Assembly: GCA_030609775.1 (NCBI GenBank)
Contig: JAUWTD010000007.1
Span: 1 to 37,340, forward strand
Reading direction: 5' to 3'
Source: Candidatus Altarchaeota archaeon
GTDB lineage: Archaea > Altiarchaeota > Altiarchaeia > IMC4 > QMZM01
Length of the DNA stretch: 37,340 nucleotides
Shown: positions 19,072 to 27,935 of the stretch, piece by piece
How positions within the stretch are numbered: the first letter of the stretch is position 1
Layout of the letters: every line of letters starts with the position of its first letter
The notes under the pieces: generated by a model
Told to the model about the DNA's origin: nothing
The model's database searches: none
Seen by the model: only the letters and a program-made list of their open reading frames with translations
Position numbers and translations under genes: made by a program

Positions 19072-19915
19072 GGAACCTAGACTATTAGGGGTAATCGGAC
19101 ACCCAATACAACATTCATTGTCCCCGGATATGCATAATGCAGTATTCAAAAAACTGAATCTAAACTGCAGTTATTCCGCATACGATGTCACCTCTGAAAA
19201 ACTTGAATCATTCCTTGAAGAATGCATAGAAAAAAGATTCGGGGGACTGAATGTGACAACACCCCACAAAGTCGATGTAATCAAGTATTTGGACTCAGTT
19301 GACGAAAACGCACGACGGATTAATGCAGTGAATACAATAAAATTTAACGAAAAAATAAAGATAGGATACAACACAGACGGCGTAGGCTGCATAAACGCAC
19401 TCAGAGAAGAAGGGGAAAAAATCAAGGGAAAAAGAATACTTGTCCTAGGAGCAGGAGGCGCCGCAAGAGCAATCACCTTCCAGTGCGCATTAGAGGGCGC
19501 GGAAATCATTATCTCAAACCGGACACGAGAAAACGCAATAAACCTATCAAAAGAGATAAGAGAAAAGTTGGGTAGGAGGGTGCTTGTTGTGAACTACTCA
19601 GAGAAATCGATAAAAGACATCATGCCTCAAACAGATATATTGATAAACACAACAACCGTTGGAATGCATCCAAAAGCAAACAGAAGCCCGATAACAGCAG
19701 ACACCCTGAGAAAAGAGGTGACAGTAATGGATATCGTATATAATCCGGTTGAAACGTTGCTACTGAAAACCGCCAAAAGAAAAGGATGCAAAACAATAGA
19801 CGGAGTAGGCATGCTAGCACACCAGGGAGCAGAATCCCTTAAAATCTGGCTCAACCTTAAGGCACCTGTAGATGAGATGAAGAAAACAGTACTTGAAAAA
19901 CTTAAGGCACGATGA
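19064..19915 (+). CDS. aroE: Shikimate dehydrogenase
   Basis: GVIGHPIQHSLSPDMHN, GLNVTTPHK, NTDGVG, LGAGGAARAI, DIVYNPVET. Confidence 0.97.
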   Translation: MDKEPRLLGVIGHPIQHSLSPDMHNAVFKKLNLNCSYSAYDVTSEKLESFLEECIEKRFGGLNVTTPHKVDVIKYLDSVDENARRINAVNTIKFNEKIKIGYNTDGVGCINALREEGEKIKGKRILVLGAGGAARAITFQCALEGAEIIISNRTRENAINLSKEIREKLGRRVLVVNYSEKSIKDIMPQTDILINTTTVGMHPKANRSPITADTLRKEVTVMDIVYNPVETLLLKTAKRKGCKTIDGVGMLAHQGAESLKIWLNLKAPVDEMKKTVLEKLKAR

Positions 19916-20355
19916 AGGTTTCAGGAAAAGAACTGATTGGATACGTTGAGGGTATAGTCTATGAAAAAACTCAGGTAAAAGAGTATGGGATAGATTTGAC
20001 GATTAAATGCGTTTATGAGATAAAGGATGCGGGTTCACTGGACTTCGGCGGAAGCGAATATAGGATGGCCGGGAAGAATAATATAGAGCCAGTGAAAAAA
20101 ATAGGAGACAAATACGGTTGGTGGCATCTAGAACATAAGACATATCTTGTAAGCCTGAACGAAACTGTGAAACCTGGATTCATCTATTATATATCGCCGC
20201 ACACCAGGCTCCTCAACACCGGAGCAAACCACCCCACTGTAATGACAACCGAGTGGGGATCAGAGGAGGTGCTGCCACTCCAGGTAAGTGAACAGGGACT
20301 TAATCTGAAGGAGAATGCAAGAATCTCAAGGCTTTTCGCATTAAGGATACAATAA
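19912..20355 (+). CDS. dCTP deaminase/dUTPase family protein
   Basis: 147 aa; dUTPase-like pattern with YLVSLNETVKPGFIYYISPHTRLLNTGA; 4-nt overlap with aroE. Confidence 0.7.
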   Translation: MKVSGKELIGYVEGIVYEKTQVKEYGIDLTIKCVYEIKDAGSLDFGGSEYRMAGKNNIEPVKKIGDKYGWWHLEHKTYLVSLNETVKPGFIYYISPHTRLLNTGANHPTVMTTEWGSEEVLPLQVSEQGLNLKENARISRLFALRIQ

Positions 20356-20359
20356 AGGA

Positions 20360-21040
20360 TTATTTCTGCGGACCCGATGTGTTCATCTTTAAGAATTTGT
20401 AGGCTAATGCTGCTGCACCGAATCCATTATCTATGTTCACTACTGCCACGGGGGTGCAGGAATTCAGCATGGTGAATAAGGCCGCTTTCCCTCCTTCCCC
20501 TGTCCCATAGCCTACAGAGGTTGGGACCGCAATCACTGGCGCAGACACTAGACCTGCGACCACCGAAGGCAGTGCACCTTCCATTCCTGCGACCACGATA
20601 AGTATTTGCGCATCCTTAAGTTGCTCAAGGGCACCGAAAACCCTGTGAAGCCCGGCGATGCCGACATCATATACCTTGATTATTTCGCAACCAAATTCCT
20701 CCGCGACCGCGGCCGCCTCCTCGGCGACGCCGACATCCGAGGTCCCGGCAGTTAACACCCCGACCCGTCCAACCGAAACGGATACAAAGTCTTTCTTTTT
20801 TATGGATAAAACCCTGCCTTTACGGTTATGAACTACCAAAAATTTGTTAATATCTATTGACGATAACACCTTTTCGGTTTTTTCAGGGGATATGCGAGTG
20901 ATTATAGCCCGGCCCAAATCCTTTAAGAAGGTGTCTACTATGGCTACTAATTCTTCTGCGGATTTCCCTTCACCAAAGACGACTTCAGGAATGCCGCACC
21001 TCTCCTCACGGGATTTATCATGGTTCAAATACATTCTCAA
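20360..21040 (-). CDS. larB: LarB-like (PurE/NCAIR mutase-related) protein
   Basis: R.ERCGIPEVVFGEGKSAEELVAI; SVGRVGVLTAGTSDVGVAEEAAAVAEEFGCEI; GMEGALPSVVAGLVSAPVIAVPTSVGYG. Confidence 0.9.
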   Translation of the reverse strand: MRMYLNHDKSREERCGIPEVVFGEGKSAEELVAIVDTFLKDLGRAIITRISPEKTEKVLSSIDINKFLVVHNRKGRVLSIKKKDFVSVSVGRVGVLTAGTSDVGVAEEAAAVAEEFGCEIIKVYDVGIAGLHRVFGALEQLKDAQILIVVAGMEGALPSVVAGLVSAPVIAVPTSVGYGTGEGGKAALFTMLNSCTPVAVVNIDNGFGAAALAYKFLKMNTSGPQK

Positions 21041-21714
21041 TCAAGTATCTTGAGTATCTGGGTTAATTCATCCAATGTAAGCTGCCCTGGAGCGGATTCC
21101 CCTCCTTTTTCTATTGGGGCATATGTGAGATAGGAGCCAAGCAACGGACCGATTACCCTTGATATCTTGCCGAATTTACCCATTGATATAGCGATCAGGG
21201 GTATGTTAAATGATGCGTCATCGTTTTGGTCTACGAGAACCTGCATCAGGTTTAAGACATCGGTGTAGTTGTTTGCCATGAATGCAATCTTTGCTATGTC
21301 TGCATTAGCTTCAAGCTCCTTGTTTAGTATTCTGATAATTTCCTGCCTTGGAGGGGTTAAATCAAAGTTGTGATAAGAAAGAATCACCTTAACACCTGCA
21401 TCTTTTGCTGCGGCCACCAAGGAATCCCGCAAGATTTTATCGGTATTCAACTCTATTGTAATAAAATCCGCGAAATCAAGGGAGCTACGAAGAATTTTCA
21501 TTCTATCCGGTTCAGAACCCTTAAAGTTCCCGCCTTCCCAAGAAGGCATACATGCGACGACCTTTTTTTTCTCTATTTTCTCCAAATGCCCCAGATCAGA
21601 GAAACCAGATAAGAAATCAAGCCGCAGCTCAACGGTTTCACACTCTACCCTGTTTGCTTTATCTACCATAGAATCTATCCCAGATTCAACGAGGGGAACA
21701 CATATCAAACACAT
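21037..21714 (-). CDS. aroD: Type I 3-dehydroquinate dehydratase
   Basis: ETVELRLDFL, VILSYHNFDLTP, AKIAFMAN, PLIAISMGKFGKISRV. Confidence 0.94.
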   Translation of the reverse strand: MCLICVPLVESGIDSMVDKANRVECETVELRLDFLSGFSDLGHLEKIEKKKVVACMPSWEGGNFKGSEPDRMKILRSSLDFADFITIELNTDKILRDSLVAAAKDAGVKVILSYHNFDLTPPRQEIIRILNKELEANADIAKIAFMANNYTDVLNLMQVLVDQNDDASFNIPLIAISMGKFGKISRVIGPLLGSYLTYAPIEKGGESAPGQLTLDELTQILKILD

Positions 21715-21768
21715 AGTATATTATAAAAAACCACATCATTTATATTTATAGATAATAATTTATTACAT

Positions 21769-22524
21769 ATGACAAGAATAATTGGGGTAATGTCAGGAAA
21801 GGGTGGTGTGGGAAAAACCACACTAGTTTCGAATCTAGGGGTTTCCCTATCACAAGGAGGGAAAAAAGTAGGGATCATAGACGCGAACCTGTCAGGGGCA
21901 AACCTAGGGCTTCATTTCGGCCTAATATCTTATCCAACCTCTGTCCACGATGTGATGAGAGGGAATACTAGCTTAACCGATGCTATGTACAAGCATCCGT
22001 CAGGGATAGATATAGTTCCTGCGTCCTTATCCATTGAGGACCTTGATGTGGAGCCAAGCAACATAAGACAACAGATCATGGAGTCTATGAGCGACAAGGA
22101 CTATGTTCTGATAGACTGCGCAACCGGATTAGACCGGGAAACTATGAAAGCAATGGAAATGGTTGACGACGTTATATTAGTCACACACCCCGAGCTTCCG
22201 ACAATCTCCGATGCCCTTAGAACAAAAACGATTGCAAAAAAATATGACAAAAATGTTCTCGGAATCGTCCTCAACAGGGTAAGCAAAAGCGACGAGTTAA
22301 AAAAAGAAAACATTTCAGCATTCTTTGATCTTCCAGTGATTGGAGTAATCCCAGAAGACCATTCCATAAGAAGATCCATCGAAGCAAAAAATCCGATTAC
22401 ACTCGAACATCCGAAACACCAGATAAGCCAAGAAATCCATTGTGTTGCAAACTATATTATGGGCAAAAAATGCGCACAAAAAAGAAGCTTCATGGATAAA
22501 ATCAAATCATTCTTCAGAAAGTAA
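21769..22524 (+). CDS. MinD/ParA-family ATPase with a possible C-terminal amphipathic membrane-targeting helix
   Basis: MSGKGGVGKTTLVSNLG deviant Walker A; C-terminus RSFMDKIKSFFRK. Confidence 0.92.
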   Translation: MTRIIGVMSGKGGVGKTTLVSNLGVSLSQGGKKVGIIDANLSGANLGLHFGLISYPTSVHDVMRGNTSLTDAMYKHPSGIDIVPASLSIEDLDVEPSNIRQQIMESMSDKDYVLIDCATGLDRETMKAMEMVDDVILVTHPELPTISDALRTKTIAKKYDKNVLGIVLNRVSKSDELKKENISAFFDLPVIGVIPEDHSIRRSIEAKNPITLEHPKHQISQEIHCVANYIMGKKCAQKRSFMDKIKSFFRK

Positions 22525-22528
22525 GGGT

Positions 22529-22933
22529 ATGCAGGTAGTGAATAAAACAAAAAACGAAGTAATCAGTAGCAACATAGAAACAGCGTGCTCTATCTTATCA
22601 AGGATACGGGGTTTGATGCTCTCCAAACCCAAGGACCTGATTCTTGTCTCCCCCCGGGAGGATATAACCTCATCTGCAATACATATGATGTTTATGTTAT
22701 ATCCTATAGATGTTATCTGGGTGAGTTCAGAACAGATGGTTGTAGACTTAAAAAAGAAGATTCCTGCATATAATCCCCTGAAACCAAGAACATGGAAAAC
22801 CTACAAACCCAAGACGGCTGCAAAATACGTAATTGAATTAGGGCGAGGAGATTTAGGCAACACAGAAATCGGAGACAAAATAAGGTTTCTACATGCCGGC
22901 TCCGAATCCGACACGCTTCATCATCTGCTTTAG
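22529..22933 (+). CDS. DUF192 family protein
   Basis: MQVVNKTKNEVISSNIETACSILSRIRGLMLSK..IHMMFMLYPIDVIWVSSEQMVVDLKKKIPAYNPLKP. ATG at 22529 preferred over the track start 22442. Confidence 0.85.
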   Translation: MQVVNKTKNEVISSNIETACSILSRIRGLMLSKPKDLILVSPREDITSSAIHMMFMLYPIDVIWVSSEQMVVDLKKKIPAYNPLKPRTWKTYKPKTAAKYVIELGRGDLGNTEIGDKIRFLHAGSESDTLHHLL

Positions 22934-24208
22934 CTTCCGTTCATCGCCAAATGTTTTCATCATCTTCTTCATCTTTTTATAGTGGTTAAGAAGCTCCCTT
23001 ACCTCCTCTACCGACCTGCCTGAACCTACTGCTATCCTATCAATTCTCGACCTCTTAACTATTCCAGGGTCCTGCTTCTCTTCATAAGTCATAGAATCCA
23101 TTATAATCCGGAAGATTTGAAGCTTCTCCTCTTGCACATCCATCACATCCTTAGGTATCTTAGACCCGAATGGAAGCATATCCAAAAGTTTCGAAAGAGA
23201 ACCCATATTCTGCATCTGAGTTATCTGCTGATACAGGTCCTCAAGTGTGAACTTACCGGACATAAGACGCTTTGCAGCATCCTCATCAAACTCCACCTCC
23301 TGCGCCCGCTCCAACAACCCCTGAAGGTCGCCGAAACCTATCAGCCTAGAAACAAACCGCTCAGAATCAAATTCCTCAAAATCATCCAAACGCTCTCCAA
23401 CCCCTATAAAATACACGGGGGCCTTGATGGCCGCACACGCAGACAACGCCCCGCCACCCTTTGCTGAACCATCCAATTTAGTGAGGATCACCCCATCCAC
23501 GTTACATGCCTTCTTAAAAGCGGCTGCCTGCTCACCTGCACGCTGACCAATAGTGGAATCGAGTACTAGAAGGGTTTTTTCTGGTTTTATCTTGGCATAT
23601 ATCTTGTTTATGTCCCTCATCAGATCCTCATCAAGACTATGCCTTCCTTCAGAATCGATTATAGTCAGGCCTTCACCTTTGAAATTAGATAATCCCTCCT
23701 TTATGATCTTCAATGAATCCTTCTCCTGGGGGCGCCCATAGAGCGGGACATGGATCTCCTCAGAAAGCTGACTTAACTGATCATATGCTGCAGGACGAAA
23801 GGTATCCGCACATATAAGTTTCGGATGCATGCCCTTCTTTTTCAGGTATTTGGATAATTTCGCTGCAGTGGTTGTCTTACCTGAACCCTGCGTGCCCACT
23901 AAGAGAATCTTTTCACCGTCCTTTATCTGCAATCTCTCCCCGGTGCCGATAAGCTCCACCAATGCCTCATACGTAATCCGGATAAGATTCTCTCTCCTAT
24001 CAAGCACCCCGGGGGGTTTTTCGAGAAACCCGCGCTCCTCTATTTTCTTCGAAAGCTCAAATACGAGCTTTACATCAACATCGGCTGAAAGCAGCGTCTT
24101 TTGTATACCCTTCAAATACTCCTTGACTGTTTTTTTATCAAGTACAACCGCCTTCCGGAGGCTGAGAACAGTGTCCTGAAGACCGGATTTTAGCTTCTCA
24201 AAAACCAT
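22889..24208 (-). CDS. srp54: Signal recognition particle protein SRP54
   Basis: GTQGSGKTTTAAKLSKYL, ADTFRPAAYDQL, LTKLDGSAKGGGALS; M-domain FTLEDLYQQITQMQNMGSLSKLLDMLP. Start at MVFEKL (24208) preferred over 24262. Confidence 0.97.
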   Translation of the reverse strand: MVFEKLKSGLQDTVLSLRKAVVLDKKTVKEYLKGIQKTLLSADVDVKLVFELSKKIEERGFLEKPPGVLDRRENLIRITYEALVELIGTGERLQIKDGEKILLVGTQGSGKTTTAAKLSKYLKKKGMHPKLICADTFRPAAYDQLSQLSEEIHVPLYGRPQEKDSLKIIKEGLSNFKGEGLTIIDSEGRHSLDEDLMRDINKIYAKIKPEKTLLVLDSTIGQRAGEQAAAFKKACNVDGVILTKLDGSAKGGGALSACAAIKAPVYFIGVGERLDDFEEFDSERFVSRLIGFGDLQGLLERAQEVEFDEDAAKRLMSGKFTLEDLYQQITQMQNMGSLSKLLDMLPFGSKIPKDVMDVQEEKLQIFRIIMDSMTYEEKQDPGIVKRSRIDRIAVGSGRSVEEVRELLNHYKKMKKMMKTFGDERKLKQMMKRVGFGAGM

Positions 24209-24212
24209 TTTA

Positions 24213-24866
24213 TCAACAGATGATGTGTCTCCATAATTCATCCTTGCCATGGAGACCTTCAAGCTTTACTTCCTCATTAATGAGCAAGGTAGGGGTTAGA
24301 GTTATATTATACTGCTTTTTTATTATATCGATGGTTGTTATGTTAAGGTCGACTGGCAGAGGAATCAACATCAGATTCGGCCCACAGGACTCCTTAACCT
24401 CCTGCAGGACCTTGCTTTGAACATGTTCAGGCATTGTGGTATTATAGTGGGAGTAGAAGTACACAAGATTTGTGTAATTCGCCTTACAGGTCCTTTTTAA
24501 TTCTATGCTGTTAAACCAAAACTGCAGCTTCAATAGGATATACCGTCTTTTATCAGTTACAAGAGACGGAGCTAGCTTATTTATCTTCTCATACCGTTCT
24601 ATGCGCACCCCTTCACTATAGACCTTCTCTGAAAACACTAGATTCTCTTGTATTGCAGGTTCACAGAAGTTAGATGAATTCCTAAATACCTGATAATATA
24701 GAGCCTGCAATCTAGCATCATTTGAACTTATCTCCATTCCCTTATACTCTGCCCGAATTTCCTCTACCCTCCCGTTATCAATCCAGAAACCAACCAACAT
24801 TCCAAGTACGAAGATAACAAGAGTCAATACAAACGCCTTCCAGAATACATCAGACTGAACTACCAT
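24213..24866 (-). CDS. Membrane-anchored protein with thioredoxin-like C-terminus
   Basis: N-terminal TM; ITTIDIIKKQYNITLTPTLLINEEVKLEGLHGKDEL resembles the cis-Pro half of a thioredoxin fold; no CxxC. Confidence 0.55.
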   Translation of the reverse strand: MVVQSDVFWKAFVLTLVIFVLGMLVGFWIDNGRVEEIRAEYKGMEISSNDARLQALYYQVFRNSSNFCEPAIQENLVFSEKVYSEGVRIERYEKINKLAPSLVTDKRRYILLKLQFWFNSIELKRTCKANYTNLVYFYSHYNTTMPEHVQSKVLQEVKESCGPNLMLIPLPVDLNITTIDIIKKQYNITLTPTLLINEEVKLEGLHGKDELWRHIIC

Positions 24867-26080
24867 TTTTGTTTTTTATAAACCAAGAGCCTCCAGAAAG
24901 ACTGGGCAAGCAATATCGGAAACATGAAAAGATACACAGATAGATATATTAGCATCTCAAAGAAGGTTCTTATGTTAAGTATCTTTTTATCCATCGCTCT
25001 TAAGCCAACCACAAGATAAACCAAGGATAAAAAAAACACAGTGAACCCGAGAACTGTGAAAACATTAGGATACAGGTTTATGGAAAAAGATTTGAAAGGA
25101 TTCATGCCCACCATCTGGGCATAATGCAAAAATTCTATGAGGTTGGACGCCCTGAGGGTTATAAGATAAAGAAACAAACCTAAACCAATGAGGCTTATGA
25201 AAATCGACAAAGAAAAGTAGGGTATAATGAACATACCAAATATGCCGTGCCTTCTCTTAAAACATGCACTCTTGTATGCGTTCGCTGTCTGGATGCCGCC
25301 GATATCCCACCTGAGGCGCTGACTCCACCACTTCCGAAGAGATGAAGGCACGGTTGTGTAGACTCTAGCAGGTAAAACCATCCGTATCCGGTAGCCTTCC
25401 TTTTGCAGCCTCCATGCAATCTCAATATCCTCGGTTAAAACACTTCCATCAAAGCCGCCCACCCCCTCAAGAACCTCCTTACGATATAAACTCAGAGGCC
25501 CGGGCGTTACGTATACACTATTCAGATAATCAAGAAGCTTACGATTCCATGCGATAAGGAGATACTCCATCTCCTGAAGATTCTCCAAAAAACCTTTAGG
25601 ATTTTTCACAAAAATTGATGAAGTAACCGCCGCAACCCGTGAATCATCGAAATAGGGTGCCATCTTCAATAAGGCATCCTTCATTGGATAAGAATCAGCA
25701 TCAATGCAGCCTACAATGTCGCCTTTGGCCAGTTTCACCCCCCGGTTGAGGGCCGCGGCCTTGCCTGAATTATCCTGCGAAACCACCAAAACACCCTCAG
25801 CTCTTGCCTTCTCGACGGTCTTATCAGTAGAACCATCATCCACCACAATGAGTTCAAATAAGTCTTCGGGATAAGATAGTCTCTTAACTGCGTGAATCGT
25901 TTCGGTTATATGGTCCTCCTCGTTATATGCCGGAATAATTATAGTTAAAGAGGGAAGATGCGTCATCTGAACATCATCAAACATCTGCTTGCGATTCTTT
26001 AGGAAGAGTATCATAAACAAAGAGACCATATACAATGAAATAAAGGTAAACCCAAGAAACATGTAATCGATGATATACAT
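24860..26080 (-). CDS. Family 2 glycosyltransferase, membrane-associated
   Basis: LTIIIPAYNEEDHITETIHAVKRL, VVDDGSTDKT, GCIDADSY, LTEDIEIAWRLQKEGY, QRLRWDIGG; C-terminal TMs. Confidence 0.95.
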   Translation of the reverse strand: MYIIDYMFLGFTFISLYMVSLFMILFLKNRKQMFDDVQMTHLPSLTIIIPAYNEEDHITETIHAVKRLSYPEDLFELIVVDDGSTDKTVEKARAEGVLVVSQDNSGKAAALNRGVKLAKGDIVGCIDADSYPMKDALLKMAPYFDDSRVAAVTSSIFVKNPKGFLENLQEMEYLLIAWNRKLLDYLNSVYVTPGPLSLYRKEVLEGVGGFDGSVLTEDIEIAWRLQKEGYRIRMVLPARVYTTVPSSLRKWWSQRLRWDIGGIQTANAYKSACFKRRHGIFGMFIIPYFSLSIFISLIGLGLFLYLITLRASNLIEFLHYAQMVGMNPFKSFSINLYPNVFTVLGFTVFFLSLVYLVVGLRAMDKKILNIRTFFEMLIYLSVYLFMFPILLAQSFWRLLVYKKQKW

Positions 26081-26147
26081 TTTAAAATATGTCTACATGA
26101 TAAATATTAATTCATAAAAAGTTTCGCCTATGCTGTAATGATATCAA

Positions 26148-26180
26148 AATAATATATGAATAATATATGAATAATATATG
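26148..26180. repeat. 3 x 11-bp tandem repeat AATAATATATG
   Basis: Three exact consecutive copies in the divergent intergenic region. Confidence 0.97.
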
Positions 26181-26286
26181 AATACATCCATATAACTATT
26201 AGGTCAGCCCTCGTTCTCTCACACTTGAGAGATGAGAGAAGGCATATTCTGACTAAAAATATAGTGGGAGGAAGAAAAGGAAAGAA

Positions 26287-26892
26287 ATGTTTAATGACAG
26301 GATATTTATTCTGGAGACGAAAAGACAACTAGTGCATTTATGCCTTGGGTTAGGCATAAGCTTTATGTTATACTATCTGATGCCGCTTGTAGGATATGCT
26401 GTCTTGATTCCATTGATTATAGCATTGGTTCTGTTATATGCTGTACCTAGAAAATGGTCAGATATAAAGATAACAAACCATTTCCTCCTACATTTTGAAA
26501 GAGACAAAGATAAACACACCTTCCCCTTCAAAGGACCGATATATTATGGTTTGGGAATAATACCCCCCATACTTTTCCTGCCTCTGGAATACGCCTGCGC
26601 AGTAATCGCCGTCCTCAGTGTGGGGGATTCTGTGTCAACATTGTTAGGTAAATTCTTTGGCCGGATAAGGATAGGGGAAAAAAGCCTGGAAGGCTTCCTT
26701 GCATTCTTCATATTCGGCTCACTTTCAGTGCTATTATTCGTGCAAAACTATCCTCTTGCATTAGTCTTTGGTTTCGTCGGAGCCATCCTTGAATTCAACG
26801 CAATAATAGACGACAACCTCCTGATTCCAGGAGGACTCACCGTCTTATACTATATCATAAACATAACCACACCAAATCTAGTAATTGTATAA
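26287..26892 (+). CDS. DGK1/SEC59-like lipid kinase or phosphatidate cytidylyltransferase family membrane protein
   Basis: LSVGDSVSTLLGKFFGRIRIGEKSLEGFLAFFIFGSL; GAILEFNAIIDDNLLIP. Confidence 0.75.
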   Translation: MFNDRIFILETKRQLVHLCLGLGISFMLYYLMPLVGYAVLIPLIIALVLLYAVPRKWSDIKITNHFLLHFERDKDKHTFPFKGPIYYGLGIIPPILFLPLEYACAVIAVLSVGDSVSTLLGKFFGRIRIGEKSLEGFLAFFIFGSLSVLLFVQNYPLALVFGFVGAILEFNAIIDDNLLIPGGLTVLYYIINITTPNLVIV

Positions 26893-26935
26893 TAAATTCA
26901 TGAAAACATAAAATAAGTAATATATAGGTACAATA

Positions 26936-27010
26936 GGGCCTGTAGCCTAGCCTGGATAGGGCACCGGACTTCTAATCCGGAGATCATGGGTTCGAATCCC
27001 ATCAGGTCCG
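26936..27010 (+). tRNA. tRNA-Arg (anticodon UCU)
   Basis: Acceptor GGGCCTG/CAGGTCC; anticodon arm CCGGA-CTTCTAA-TCCGG; T arm ATGGG-TTCGAAT-CCCAT; TATA-like stretch upstream. Confidence 0.97.
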
Positions 27011-27063
27011 TATGATTTTTTTTTCTGCTAAATAGGGTTTTGATGTATCCGGATTCATGTAAG

Positions 27064-27075
27064 TTAGGCACTACA
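27064..27075 (+). repeat. Dispersed motif TTAGGCACTACA, copy B
   Basis: Exact 12-mer downstream of tRNA-Arg. Confidence 0.9.
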
Positions 27076-27171
27076 CCAAGATAAATGCGTGTAACCCCTT
27101 AAAAAAAACGAAAAATATTTTAACCCGAAACAACAAAAGATAAGTATAAATAAAACTATTTTATAGATAAA

Positions 27172-27417
27172 ATGGAAGAGATAGATAAAGAGAGGATAGG
27201 TATACGAATAGATGTACTATACGACATCATCAATGACCTGAACAATGATGAAGAACTGCAGAAACTATTTGGCATCCCTGTTTCTAAGTCGCTTTTTGCA
27301 ATCGCAGAAGAAAACGACTTCCGGATCGAAGAGGGAGGCGCAATCGACCTACACGAGGATGACGCCGACAGATTCCTGCAGATCCTTGACAGGATCATAA
27401 AGGACAACACAGTCTAA
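27172..27417 (+). CDS. Conserved-looking small acidic protein, unknown function
   Basis: 81-aa ORF directly followed by the DUF167 gene in the same orientation. Confidence 0.6.
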   Translation: MEEIDKERIGIRIDVLYDIINDLNNDEELQKLFGIPVSKSLFAIAEENDFRIEEGGAIDLHEDDADRFLQILDRIIKDNTV

Positions 27418-27423
27418 AAAAAA

Positions 27424-27723
27424 ATGCCTAAATGCATCCGTCCATGCAAAGAAGGCACATTAATAGATATCTATGTTACACCAGGATCAAAGAAAGAAAA
27501 CATCACATATGATAATCTAACAGGCAGAATCAAAGTCAGGATACATGAACCTGCACGGAAAGGAAAAGCAAATAATTCCATTAGTAAAACATTCAAAGAC
27601 ATCATGGGAGAATGCATAATCATATCAGGAAACCGATCTAAGAAAAAAACAATACTTGTAACGGGAAAATCCCCCGACGATGTCAAAGAAATGCTTAAAG
27701 AACAAGGTGTTTTTATTGGTTGA
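27424..27723 (+). CDS. DUF167/YggU family protein
   Basis: IDIYVTPGSKKENITYDNLTGRIKVRIHEPARKGKANNSISKTF. Confidence 0.88.
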   Translation: MPKCIRPCKEGTLIDIYVTPGSKKENITYDNLTGRIKVRIHEPARKGKANNSISKTFKDIMGECIIISGNRSKKKTILVTGKSPDDVKEMLKEQGVFIG

Positions 27724-27760
27724 ATCTATAATGATAAGAATAATAAACATATTAAACATA

Positions 27761-27901
27761 TAATTCGGATTATATCAAAAAAAAATCATTACGCCAAATT
27801 AATTTAGGAGGGCGTCACCAATCATGATAACCGAGTAGATTCCAATCAAGGATTAGATAGAACCTAAAGTTTCTTTTTGGTAAAAGATATAATCTGAATT
27901 A
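27761..27901 (+). ncRNA. Candidate structured RNA or dnaG leader closed by a 16-bp helix
   Basis: TAATTCGGATTATATC (27761-27776) pairs with GATATAATCTGAATTA (27886-27901), 15 Watson-Crick pairs plus one G.U. Internal helices include CGCC/GGCG and an ACCTAAAG/TTTTTGGT-type hairpin. Confidence 0.35.
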
Positions 27902-27935
27902 ATAGTGTTTATATTTGTTTTATGAGGTGATTTAA

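Noticed and set aside
26936-27160. Integrated element at tRNA-Arg
   Set aside because: No integrase, no duplicated tRNA 3' end seen, and flanking genes are chromosomal housekeeping genes.
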